Assembly (NCBI GenBank): GCA_039189975.1
Contig: JBCCYI010000109.1
Span: 1 to 14,673, forward strand
Length of the DNA: 14,673 bases
Direction: 5' to 3'
Origin: HLUCCA09 sp039189975
GTDB lineage: Bacteria; Pseudomonadota; Alphaproteobacteria; Rhodobacterales; Rhodobacteraceae
Made by a program: the position numbers and the translations under genes. Below the pieces are notes generated by a model. It ran no database searches and was not told the origin of the DNA. It was given only the letters and a program-made list of their open reading frames with translations. Positions within the stretch are counted from its first letter, which is position 1, and every line of letters starts with the position of its first letter. This document shows, in pieces, positions 8,701 to 14,673 of this stretch.

Positions 8701-8767
8701 ACGGTATCCCGGTCTTGCGTTTGTCAACGACCGTCGTGTGGTATTTTAACACCTCCACATTATTCAT
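5759..8767 (-). CDS. Large NB-ARC/STAND-like protein with eroded nucleotide-binding motifs and helical C-terminal half
   Basis: A 1002-aa protein of unknown function. Residues about 20-55 (GIPSNLARVIGCSRGAITPI) read like a helix-turn-helix. Residues about 165-330 follow the order of an NB-ARC/STAND ATPase: hydrophobic strand AVLIT (172-176), then R-F-L-L-Q-H-L-H-A-N-A-A-F-R-T-L-Y-P-G-G-V-W (184-205), which resembles the helix and second strand after a P-loop, then LLVVHNL (262-268) at the Walker B position and PLLVTEW (303-309) at sensor 1. The P-loop itself is absent: S-R-V-H-A-G-C-R stands where G-x4-G-K-S/T is expected, and Walker B has His for Asp. Residues about 655-950 are helical and TPR-like, and the tail is acidic. 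No signal peptide or membrane helix. It is divergent from the ATP-grasp gene (241 bp). The ATG at 8767 lacks a good ribosome site; GTG codons 4 and 6 are alternatives. The NB-ARC-like reading is inference. Confidence 0.85.
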   Translation of the reverse strand: MNNVEVLKYHTTVVDKRKTGIPSNLARVIGCSRGAITPILQNERSAGRVFHRINALPREDFVAVMGYADLLRKHGVPNHLHEGWITKLLSAQDIHGYALTCHSIGWRLKREFEDKVKQILQDEEQAARATAAVVHVGCDAELPHRAVLHDTEVAALASITAALKADQHDVQAVLITSRVHAGCRFLLQHLHANAAFRTLYPGGVWHVRADLLEGTEEAGEAVAPPRASDLEAALRRIYDDYSKPGDLNLHALLNFLERKRQLLVVHNLSALSAQGGRAHPALALIEDFAALVRRKVCAPNPAPLLVTEWHSTVRLNTEHFEGHELKVKISSDDARAYFWKMFDHYQTRRSPDNQELLSNDWPRRKRIEWHYREIGKQSDPETGGPRRRTVTPASVRFRAICLSNAKNFSCHDATQGFDRLIGSDLLNGVPEVETIKEDIIGFMHSGALSASDRDALRLVSTGVYFFTEAMLDRLKDANVGGSQLGQIRLSDRLPFVSYMSERDNAFVLSLMVRAAVQDDWIHSGCATRSEWHAAVASQLHVMSASAKPPALGHTDPLLEFPFSPPWDDARILFAAEAVRHYVRAAQSQPGEAPNHFASAYGVYVDLGETFDPHRPRQNGQKSEKSLSRATGQYRLKLELMGLLSEDGDAEEPAARLNLEPIRAAVYHYEVGTTHALLLNLQPAQDAFAQGLSAVGDDPSPQSARARLLLRSQQIMAYLEAGQIQNAFGVQRLLRDDFRRLEEGEIRAKERARRVARLAAISAAQGRRARSLRLFRSLYVPGDGAPLHGERALWLINVLIEPEIRQTPNGDILMSHPDAEDMTEAWVLCEQLQSLSRDEGYKFQNLAFETRRARIVRRFSGKRSAPHASEGGAPRVGEAILERVGLLLGRFGGSEKEFKEFQIESAATLISLDRPRYALAAYALPAWDQLKQTSAELLKKRLQTVMRRARDAIAASSEDRAVAEGEHDYRARYELMSNGLDPFNSLPLLPTAEEFDHYQEEIE

Positions 8768-9008
8768 CAGATCTTAACGACTTTTCGACCTCTCACCACT
8801 CAAAGGCGCCTGTCCCGGGCCACTGAGACGGAGGCAGGACGTGTTCACGCGCGTGCGGTGACGATAGCCAGCGACCTCTTGGTTAACAACCATCAGCGAC
8901 GCGGGTGGCGACCCTTCCTCTGCCAAATCGCCGTATGAGGAGAGGCCCTGTATCGCTTCTGTTCCCCAAAGGGCGTCGGTCGCAGACGCCGACGGGAGGG
9001 GGATCGAC
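8768..9008. promoter_or_regulatory. Divergent control region between the 1002-aa gene and the ATP-grasp gene
   Basis: These 241 bp separate two divergent starts. Visible elements are TGGTT-AAC-AACCA (8880-8892), a short dyad of operator size, and two overlapping dyads just before the ATP-grasp ribosome site. The overlapping dyads are GGCGTC (8972-8977) with GACGCC (8985-8990), and CGTCGG (8974-8979) with CCGACG (8989-8994). These could form alternative hairpins in the leader. The strong ribosome site GGAGGGGG ends 6 bases before the ATG at 9009. No clear -35/-10 pair can be assigned on either strand. Confidence 0.4.
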
Positions 9009-10079
9009 ATGGTCAGTTTCAAGAACACCGTCTTTACCCGCGCGGGGGGAACAACCCCGCCGGCCTTTCAGCCGCTCGACGTGGACGGGGTCATCTTCCT
9101 CGCCGACATGATTGATCCGCAGAACCGGAACACGGCCTTTGCCAATCGCCGCGACCTGGAAAAGACGACCCATGAAACGCGTGACGAGGTGATGGCGGGG
9201 TTGCGCGGCGCCGGATATGCGGCCGTGCATCTGGAGCATCCCTCGGACCTGACGCAGGATCTCGCCTGGGCGCGGCGCCATGTGGTGCTGTCCACCTATG
9301 GCGGCGAAGTCCATCGAAGCCGCACCACCTGGGCGCCCGCGATCTGCGAAGCGCATGACATCCCGTATGTCGGGCTCGATGCCTACGGTCAGGGGATCTG
9401 CCACAGCAAGATGGCGGCTAAGCGACTTGCACGGGAAGCGGGCCTGAAGACACCGCGGGCGCGAGAGTATCATGCCGTGCGCGACCTGCGCCACCTGAGC
9501 GACTGGGCGTTCCCCGTGATCGTGAAACCGTCGTCGGAAGGGTCCTCGATCGGGATCTCGCAGGACAGTATCGCGCACACCGAAGACGAGCTCGAGGCCA
9601 TCGCGGCGGGGCTCTTTGCCGAGCTCGACACCGCGGTGATGGTGGAGGAGTTCGTGGCGGGTCGCGAAGTGTCCTTCGCCGCGATCCAGACGCATGACGG
9701 GGCGTTCACGTCCTTCAACGAAGTCGTCGTGGCCGGGGCGCCGGAGTATTTTGCAACCCGTGTCTGGGACGCGGCCGAAAAGTTCCGTCACGATCTGCCC
9801 CGCCGGGTGAACTCGATCGACGCCGAATTGCGCGAAGAGGATTGCCTTGCGATTTCCCGGTTTCTCACGGCGCTGGGGGACTACGGATACATCCGCCTCG
9901 ATGGGCGGCTGAGCGGTGGCCGGCTGCACTTTCTGGAGGCGACGCCAGACGCCTGGCTCGGGGTCGGCGGCCAGCTGTGCCAGGGCTTTGAGAACGATGG
10001 CTGGACCTATGCCCAGGTGATTGCCGCCATTATCGAAACAGCGCGTGCGCGACTTCCCAGTCCAGCTGCCACTGGCTGA
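9009..10079 (+). CDS. ATP-grasp ligase related to D-alanine-D-alanine ligase
   Basis: A 356-aa cytosolic ATP-grasp enzyme that should activate a carboxylate as acyl-phosphate and join it to an amine. It follows the Ddl plan: N-terminal domain with L-S-T-Y-G-G-E at 94-100, I-P-Y-V-G at 118-122, K-M-A-A-K-R-L at 134-140 with A-G-L-K-T-P after it, ATP-binding lysine and loop V-K-P-S-S-E-G-S-S-I-G-I at 172-183, V-E-E-F-V-A-G-R-E-V-S at 212-222, and R-L-D-G-R at 296-300. The last metal-binding motif is L-E-A-T-P-D-A-W-L at 309-317, where relatives have E-x-N; the Asn position is Thr here, so metal binding or activity may differ. Housekeeping Ddl is about 300 aa and sits with mur genes, so this is a specialised paralogue. 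The ATG is supported by a strong GGAGGGGG site. Its 3' end overlaps the opposing NTPase gene by 50 bp. The substrate is unknown; the nearby racemase suggests a D-amino acid. Confidence 0.92.
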   Translation: MVSFKNTVFTRAGGTTPPAFQPLDVDGVIFLADMIDPQNRNTAFANRRDLEKTTHETRDEVMAGLRGAGYAAVHLEHPSDLTQDLAWARRHVVLSTYGGEVHRSRTTWAPAICEAHDIPYVGLDAYGQGICHSKMAAKRLAREAGLKTPRAREYHAVRDLRHLSDWAFPVIVKPSSEGSSIGISQDSIAHTEDELEAIAAGLFAELDTAVMVEEFVAGREVSFAAIQTHDGAFTSFNEVVVAGAPEYFATRVWDAAEKFRHDLPRRVNSIDAELREEDCLAISRFLTALGDYGYIRLDGRLSGGRLHFLEATPDAWLGVGGQLCQGFENDGWTYAQVIAAIIETARARLPSPAATG

Positions 10080-12519
10080 GGAAACTGGGATGATAGGGCT
10101 TGGCCATAATCTCGTCGGCATAGGTATCCGGTCGCTTTGCGGAGAGTCCAAAGCGCCAGGACCAATAGTCGTTCGTTTCGATATCAAACCCGAATGCGTT
10201 GCGCAGATGGCTGAGGGCGTGCTGCGCGGCCTCACGCTCGCCGGCCTCGTTCAGGATCGCGAAGGCGACGTAGGTCACGGTGTCGGCCAAGTGCGCGGTG
10301 GTGGCATCCACATCCCTGAGGATGTTGAGCGTCTGTTCAACGGTGCCGCGCGCGGCTTTGGCCCCGCGCCCCTGCCAGATGGCAATCGCGAGATTTTGCA
10401 GGATGGTCAGATCGCTGAACTTGTCCTGGCTGAGCAACAGCGCACTGCGCAGATCGGCTTCCGCGGCCGAGAAGTCCGGCTCCCGGGACAGCAGATTGGT
10501 GGCTGCCAGATTGTTGAGGTAGAACTGCCGGGAACTTGCCACGTCCCGCAGACTGGCACTGGCGTCGGAAAGCGCGATCTGCGCCTCCTCGACCAGGCCG
10601 AGCCGCGCGAGATGCCTGCTGACGGTGATCCGCGACTGCGCGGCCGACTGCGCCAAACCAGCCTCGTCGTAGAACCGCGCACTCTTGCGGCAATATGCGA
10701 TGGCATCCTCGATCGGGACGGCGCTTTCCAGAAGCCGATAGGCGTGGCCGAGCAGGATGCTGCCCCGCCGTTCGGCGTCGGTAGCGGTCTTGTCCAGGCG
10801 CCGGGCGCAGGTATCGAGATTGCCGGCGACGAGATCAAGATTGCCCAGAATGAGATCGCTGACGAGATCGGCATCGTCATAGGGCAGCTCTTGGCGCAAC
10901 TGGTTGGCGATTTCCCGCGCCTCCGGCTCTCGGAATTCCTCGATCAGGCAATGGGCGAGAATGCAGGTCCAGAGCGGGCTCTCCAGGCGCCCCTGCTCAA
11001 TGGCTGCGGCGGCGAGGCCAAAGTTGCTGGAGCGGTAGGCGTGGCGCGCCGCCCATTCCGCAAGAGCCCTGCGCTCTCCGTCACCGAGGTCGTCGATCTC
11101 GATCAGGCTGGAGACCACATGGTCGACGTAAAGCGACGCGTCACCCTTCGCTTCGACCTCGCCTTCGAGTGCGGTCAGAAGGCCCTCCAGGGCCGCCACA
11201 TCGGGAAGCGCGGCAGCCAGACGTGTGGCATGCCGCATCGCGACCGCGCGCTCGATACTGCCTTCGCGCGCGCTGTCGACGGCGCCACGATAGAAGGCGA
11301 GCAGGATCTGCTGCGCATCGCCTGCAAAGAGCGCCGCGTCCTCCATCCGCGCCAGAGCGGTGGCGATGTCATCGTTGTTCAGCCCGATCTGGCTGCCCGA
11401 TCTCGACAGGTAGCTCTGCGACAAACCCGCCACGGCATCCGCGAGCCGCAGGGGCAGGCCACGGGCAGGATCGATGGAGTGCCAGACGGCATCCAGCACT
11501 TCGCTGGCGATCGGCTCATTGTGCTCCTTGAGCAGCGCCAAGACCAGCCGCTCGGCCCGGGTCAGCGCGCCCAGGCGCTCGCGCATGGCATCGACGGCGT
11601 CGTATGGGAGGGCCAGGTTCGGAGGGGTGGCGAGAGCGCCGTCGCCATAGGCCAGGCGATGCTCGAGCCCGGTGAAGATCCTGAGATTTCCGTCCCACTT
11701 CGCGCGAAACTCTCCGATGACCTCCTGACCGTGACGCCCGCGGCGCTCCAACAGCTCGGTGACGTACTCCCAGGGCAAAACATCAATGTGCAAGGCGCGA
11801 TGCGCGCCGAACCGGTCGATCTGGATCTGGTGGCGCTTCTGAAAGGTCTGATCGTCCGTTGTGTATTCCAACAGCGGAAAGAAGAGGCCCCCCTCCTTGA
11901 GGCATTGCAGGATGAACCGGAAACTCCGGGTGTCGCAATGCTGGGCTTCCTGGATCACCAGGACAAAGGGGACGGCGCTTGCGGCGTGGCGGACATAGTC
12001 TGCGCAGACCTCGATGGCGAACCGCTGATCCGACTTGAGCAGGTTGGCCGCCGCGTACGAGCCGAAGCCGCCTGCGCGCTTCGTAACATCGAAGACCCGT
12101 CGCACCGTTTTGTGCGGGCTGGCGAGATCCTGGATCGTGCCTTCGACGTCGTATCCCTTAAGGTTCTTCGCACCGCGACCTTTGACAAAGAGATCGAACG
12201 TCTCGAACCCGTTGCCCCGCTGGGCTGCGACCTCGGAAATCGCGGCCGCACATTGCTGCAGGAAGTACCCCTGGTAGGCGCGATCGGGATCGCGGTCTTC
12301 GCCGCGCAGGTAAGGATCGACCAGGACGATCGCCACCTGATCGGCGATCTGTGCGGTCACATGTTCGGTCAGGGCCGACTTTCCCACGCCCGTGGGCCCG
12401 AGCACGATCAGCAGTTGCGGATCCGTCGCCTCCGGGGGCAACGCGCCGAGCAGAGCCTGGCGCTCTGCCTCGCGGTCGAGAAATACGATCCCCTCGTGCG
12501 CCAGCTCTTCGGTTTCCAA
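10030..12519 (-). CDS. P-loop NTPase (AAA/STAND-type) with TPR-like C-terminal half
   Basis: An 829-aa protein. Walker A is G-P-T-G-V-G-K-S at 41-48 after strand LLIVL. A Walker B-like strand V-P-F-V-L-V-I-Q-E-A-Q at 183-193 has Gln-Glu where Asp-Glu is usual, keeping the catalytic glutamate but not the metal-binding aspartate. The span L-E-Y-T-T-D-D (217-223) fits a sensor-1 strand. From about 320 the protein is all-helical, including a probable winged-helix segment (about 315-400) and TPR-like repeats (about 480-780, for example GNLDLVAGNLDTCARRL and FYDEAGLAQSAAQSRITVSR). This layout, NTPase then winged helix then repeat tail, is that of STAND proteins that sense a ligand and switch or oligomerise. 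No extra effector domain is visible at the N-terminus. Translation starts at a TTG (12519) with GAGGG 6 nt upstream. It is divergent from the racemase by 53 bp and convergent with the ATP-grasp gene. No signal peptide or membrane helix. Confidence 0.92.
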   Translation of the reverse strand: METEELAHEGIVFLDREAERQALLGALPPEATDPQLLIVLGPTGVGKSALTEHVTAQIADQVAIVLVDPYLRGEDRDPDRAYQGYFLQQCAAAISEVAAQRGNGFETFDLFVKGRGAKNLKGYDVEGTIQDLASPHKTVRRVFDVTKRAGGFGSYAAANLLKSDQRFAIEVCADYVRHAASAVPFVLVIQEAQHCDTRSFRFILQCLKEGGLFFPLLEYTTDDQTFQKRHQIQIDRFGAHRALHIDVLPWEYVTELLERRGRHGQEVIGEFRAKWDGNLRIFTGLEHRLAYGDGALATPPNLALPYDAVDAMRERLGALTRAERLVLALLKEHNEPIASEVLDAVWHSIDPARGLPLRLADAVAGLSQSYLSRSGSQIGLNNDDIATALARMEDAALFAGDAQQILLAFYRGAVDSAREGSIERAVAMRHATRLAAALPDVAALEGLLTALEGEVEAKGDASLYVDHVVSSLIEIDDLGDGERRALAEWAARHAYRSSNFGLAAAAIEQGRLESPLWTCILAHCLIEEFREPEAREIANQLRQELPYDDADLVSDLILGNLDLVAGNLDTCARRLDKTATDAERRGSILLGHAYRLLESAVPIEDAIAYCRKSARFYDEAGLAQSAAQSRITVSRHLARLGLVEEAQIALSDASASLRDVASSRQFYLNNLAATNLLSREPDFSAAEADLRSALLLSQDKFSDLTILQNLAIAIWQGRGAKAARGTVEQTLNILRDVDATTAHLADTVTYVAFAILNEAGEREAAQHALSHLRNAFGFDIETNDYWSWRFGLSAKRPDTYADEIMAKPYHPSFLSQWQLDWEVAHALFR

Positions 12520-12572
12520 CTCAGACCCTCAATTGCGCCTGTGGTCACGGCCGGCTCGGATCGGACAACCCG
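12520..12572. promoter_or_regulatory. Very short divergent promoter region between NTPase and racemase genes
   Basis: Only 53 bp separate the two start codons, so the promoters must overlap or reach into the coding sequences, which makes joint control likely. GAGGG, six bases from the TTG at 12519, serves the NTPase. Upstream of the racemase ATG only weak purine runs are seen (GGATCGGA). No -35/-10 pair is assigned. Confidence 0.4.
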
Positions 12573-13622
12573 ATGAGCCGCAAACCTGCCATTCTCCCGG
12601 AGCCCTCGCACCCCACCCCTGGATTGGTCTACGACCTCCAAGCCATGTCGCACAACGCGGAAATCGTGCGATCCATCGCGAGTGCGTGCGGATTTCGCAC
12701 TCGCGTGGTCCTGAAGGGCGGTTTTGCGATCCCAAAGATCCTGGATCACCTTGGATCGGCGGATCATTTCCCGATCTCGATCGGAAACTCGGTCGGCGAA
12801 CCGGCCGTGGGATGTAAGGTGCATGATCTGGCGACGCTCTATCCGGGGCAGGCCCCTGCCAGCGCGGCCTGGCGGACCGTGCGCCGCGTGACCGAGGTCA
12901 CCCTCGCCGGAGTGGCGGCGGCCCTCAAGGCCTTTGGCAGGCCCGAGCTTCTCGTTGCCGTCCGGACCTCGGAAAACCGGGAGGGGCTGCGAGCGCAAGA
13001 GATCCCGGAGTTTCTGAGCGCGGTGGAGCACACGTTCGCAGGCCGTGTGTCCGTCGCTGGGTTTCAGCTCAACTATGGGTGCGCCGTGGAGGCGCCTCCG
13101 CCGCCCGGAGAACTCCGCCAGATCATGGTCGCACTCAGCCGCGAGGACGTAGTGCGCCGGATGAAAAGCCGTCCGCTTCTGTCGTTGGGAGGATCCGTCC
13201 TCTTGCCAATCCTGCACAGCGTTCCGGTGCCCGAGGGCTTTCGTGCCGAATTGCGACTGGGCGAAGCGATTGTGGTGGGCACGATCCCAGGGCAGTCGTC
13301 TTCCCTCGGCCTCGCGCGCACCGCAGTGTTGAACGCGCCGGTCCGGCACGTCCGCCCGGCCGAGCGCGGGGGCGAACAGAGCATGATGATCGATGCAGGC
13401 TCGCTGATCCTGTCTCAGACCCGCACGGCCCTTGCTAGAGACGGGATCAGATTTGCCTCAATGGGCTCGGAAGTCTCGCATGTTTGCCGTCATGCCGACG
13501 GGTCCGCCGACGCTCCTGACGTTCTGCGCTTTCCGCTGGAGTATTCCGAGACCGAGCGGGCGCTCCACCGGTTTGGCGCGACGGCAGCACCCCAACGGAT
13601 CCAGTGGCTCGAACCGAGATAG
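12573..13622 (+). CDS. Fold-type III PLP-dependent amino-acid racemase (alanine/ornithine racemase-like)
   Basis: A 349-aa protein of the alanine racemase N-terminal (TIM-barrel) superfamily, closest in motif pattern to ornithine-racemase/YhfX-like members. Seen: opening strand G-L-V-Y-D-L-Q-A-M-S-H-N-A (17-29) like the usual D-L-x-x-x-x-H-N; Lys48 in V-V-L-K-G-G, the expected PLP Schiff-base lysine; G-F-Q-L-N-Y-G-C at 163-170; S-L-G-G-S at 204-208, a phosphate-binding type loop; and E-L-R-L-G-E-A-I-V-V-G at 226-236, a strong hallmark. The length suits a one-barrel enzyme plus short beta domain. It should interconvert L- and D-forms of an amino acid in the cytosol; the substrate cannot be read from sequence. 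The ATG at 12573 starts just before the first conserved strand. The frame is open upstream to 12351, but that part is antisense to the NTPase gene and has no ribosome site. Its pairing with a D-Ala ligase-like gene two places away is the main functional clue. Confidence 0.9.
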   Translation: MSRKPAILPEPSHPTPGLVYDLQAMSHNAEIVRSIASACGFRTRVVLKGGFAIPKILDHLGSADHFPISIGNSVGEPAVGCKVHDLATLYPGQAPASAAWRTVRRVTEVTLAGVAAALKAFGRPELLVAVRTSENREGLRAQEIPEFLSAVEHTFAGRVSVAGFQLNYGCAVEAPPPPGELRQIMVALSREDVVRRMKSRPLLSLGGSVLLPILHSVPVPEGFRAELRLGEAIVVGTIPGQSSSLGLARTAVLNAPVRHVRPAERGGEQSMMIDAGSLILSQTRTALARDGIRFASMGSEVSHVCRHADGSADAPDVLRFPLEYSETERALHRFGATAAPQRIQWLEPR

Positions 13623-14045
13623 CGAAACGGACTTTGCGCCGCTTCCTTGCACGGATTGGCCTCAAAGTGCTTTGCAAAAACAGATGTGCCCGTCCACCCG
13701 ACGGATCGAGGGTGGCCCTGGTTCTTAACCCAGGATCCGGCTCGTCGAACGATGTGTATCGTGGCGCGAAGAAGGGGAAGCTGACACTGCTCCCCAACGC
13801 GCACACAAAAGAACCAAAGAAGAGAAGCTGGAGCTTCCTTGTCAGCTGATGCTACGAAAAGGCTGCGGTCGCACTCTGCAACGGGTTACGCAGAGGCAAG
13901 GCTGGCCGCAAATGCGCACCGGTTCTCAGCAAAGATCCGCAGCTTTGCGCACTCGTATGAGAAAAGCTGCAGGCTTGGTTTGATGGAAGGCCGCCCTGGA
14001 GCGCGCAGCGGCATCTGACCACTGCAACGGCGTCAACGACCGCGG
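13623..14045. other. Non-coding stretch between racemase gene and IS remnant
   Basis: About 420 bp with no convincing gene. A bulged hairpin (CCTGG 13717-13721 / CCAGG 13730-13734 with GGTT/AACC inside) lies 95 bp after the racemase stop and could help end its transcript, though it lacks a T run. Two further dyads are GAAGCT-GG-AGCTTC (13824-13837) and an 8-bp inverted repeat AGCTGACA (13779-13786) / TGTCAGCT (13840-13847). The frame at 13604-13849 reads V-A-L-V-L-N-P-G-S-G-S-S, superficially like an acetate kinase start, but the rest does not continue. Frames on the minus strand (13852-14220) look like shadows. Confidence 0.5.
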
Positions 14046-14561
14046 ATGGATCCGCACTTTCGCCTTCCTCCTTCGCCAATCGTGTTGAATGGACCACGGC
14101 AGGTGGCGCACGGGGTGCTTTTCTACGAGTTTTCGATTGAAGAGTGTTTACCTGCTGATCATCCGTTGCGCGGCATTGACCGCTTCCTTGATCTTTCGGA
14201 AGTGCGCCCTCTGCTGGCACTGTCCTACAGCTCTCACGGTCATCCTTAGATCGAACCGGAGTTGATGATCCGGATGCTGTGGTTAGGCGATGACCAAGGC
14301 ATGCAGTCCGAGGGGCGGCTCTTTGAACAGGTGCGCGTCAATCTTGCTCACAGATGGTTCTGCCGGCTCGACCTGACCGACCAAGTACCTCACCATTCGA
14401 CCTTTTCAAAGAGCCGGCACGGTCGCTTCCGGGTGAGCGGTCTGTTCCGGCAGCTCATCGAGACAGTTGAGCGGCGCTGCGTCGATGAGGGCGTGGTTTG
14501 GGGGCGGTTGCCCTTTTCGGCGAGATCCGGGGCATTGGGCACTGGAGTTTTCGACCTTTGA
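14046..14561 (+). pseudogene. Broken IS1182/IS5-like transposase (N-terminal DUF772 part only)
   Basis: The frame encodes L-F-Y-E-F-S-I-E-E, then H-P-L-R-G-I-D-R-F-L-D-L-S. After an in-frame TAG at 14247-14249 the same frame continues I-E-P-E-L-M-I-R-M-L, then N-L-A-H-R-W-F-C-R-L, and H-S-T-F-S-K-S-R-H-G-R-F-R. These are the well-known N-terminal motifs of IS1182/IS5-type transposases. In intact members the block reads G-R-P-S-I-(D/E)-P-E-L; the stop lies exactly at the Ser, which a single TCG-to-TAG change would give. Similarity ends near 14500, where intact genes go on to their DDE catalytic region. Here the frame runs into unrelated sequence and stops at 14561, so no DDE residues are present. 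The element cannot transpose by itself. No start codon with a ribosome site or clear terminal repeat was found. Confidence 0.75.
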
Positions 14562-14565
14562 CTGA

Positions 14566-14673
14566 AGGAGGAAGACCCATGACGCGCAAGCGGGTCACGG
14601 CGTTGGAATGGGACCGTGGCCCCGGTGGGGCCGCGTAAGCCCCCCGAAACAAGATCATCGGCGTGCTGAAGAA
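14566..14673 (+). other. Possible second insertion-sequence remnant at the right edge
   Basis: A very good ribosome site (AAGGAGGAA) lies 6 bases before an ATG at 14579, but the frame (M-T-R-K-R-V-T-A) ends after 19 codons at 14638. Just downstream the same frame reads N-K-I-I-G-V-L-K to the window end, reminiscent of the E-Q-I-I-G-V-L-K-E block near the start of IS3-family OrfA. This suggests a decayed or rearranged OrfA, but the match is short and the window ends there. Confidence 0.25.

Noticed and set aside
8883..10235. Minus-strand frame of 450 codons antisense to the ATP-grasp gene
   Set aside because: Arg/Gly/His-rich shadow sequence without family motifs; the plus strand encodes clear ATP-grasp motifs with a strong ribosome site.
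10021..12576. Plus-strand frame of 851 codons antisense to the NTPase gene
   Set aside because: It mirrors the NTPase gene codon for codon, has no recognisable domain and no ribosome site. The minus frame carries Walker A and TPR-like repeats, so the long open frame is a by-product of high GC.
13604..13849. Short frame reading LVLNPGSGSS, like the start of acetate kinase
   Set aside because: Similarity lasts only about ten residues, the following conserved residues are missing, and no acetate-kinase text is found downstream.
1..14673. CRISPR arrays, tRNA or rRNA genes, and prophage genes
   Set aside because: No regularly spaced direct repeats, no cloverleaf with a TTCRANNY arm, and no capsid, portal or integrase text was seen on either strand.

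Overview
The window looks like a chromosomal segment of a high-GC alphaproteobacterium, most probably of the Rhodobacterales/Roseobacter group. The left end carries a conserved housekeeping block: the start of a crotonase-family gene, mutM and a small membrane-protein gene on the minus strand, then ubiE and ubiB on the plus strand. As far as I recall, roseobacters usually continue from ubiB into coaBC and dut. Here the synteny breaks after ubiB and accessory DNA follows.

Layout. 1-1568 (minus): partial enoyl-CoA hydratase, mutM, and a 218-aa predicted membrane protein whose 3' end overlaps mutM by 52 bp. 1657-3946 (plus): ubiE and ubiB, which act in ubiquinone biosynthesis. 4042-5136 (minus): a Hint (hedgehog/intein) domain protein. 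5137-5758: about 620 bp with no convincing gene. 5759-13622: four genes on alternating strands. They are a 1002-aa NB-ARC/STAND-like protein with an eroded P-loop (minus), a D-Ala-D-Ala-ligase-like ATP-grasp enzyme (plus), an 829-aa P-loop NTPase with a TPR-like tail (minus), and a fold-type III PLP racemase of the alanine/ornithine racemase kind (plus). 13623-14673: non-coding DNA, a broken IS1182/IS5-like transposase with an internal stop, and a possible second IS remnant at the right edge.

The most interesting part is the four-gene block. A racemase that could make a D-amino acid and an ATP-grasp ligase that could couple it flank, and converge with, a sensor-type NTPase. The ligase and NTPase genes overlap by 50 bp at their 3' ends. 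The ligase is in turn divergent from a second large protein that looks like a STAND ATPase without its nucleotide-binding residues. No member has a visible signal peptide or transmembrane helix, so the system should be cytosolic. I do not recognise the combination as a named pathway or defence system. The enzyme families can be supported from motifs; that the genes work together is inferred from gene order only. IS debris next to it and the loss of synteny fit an acquired island.
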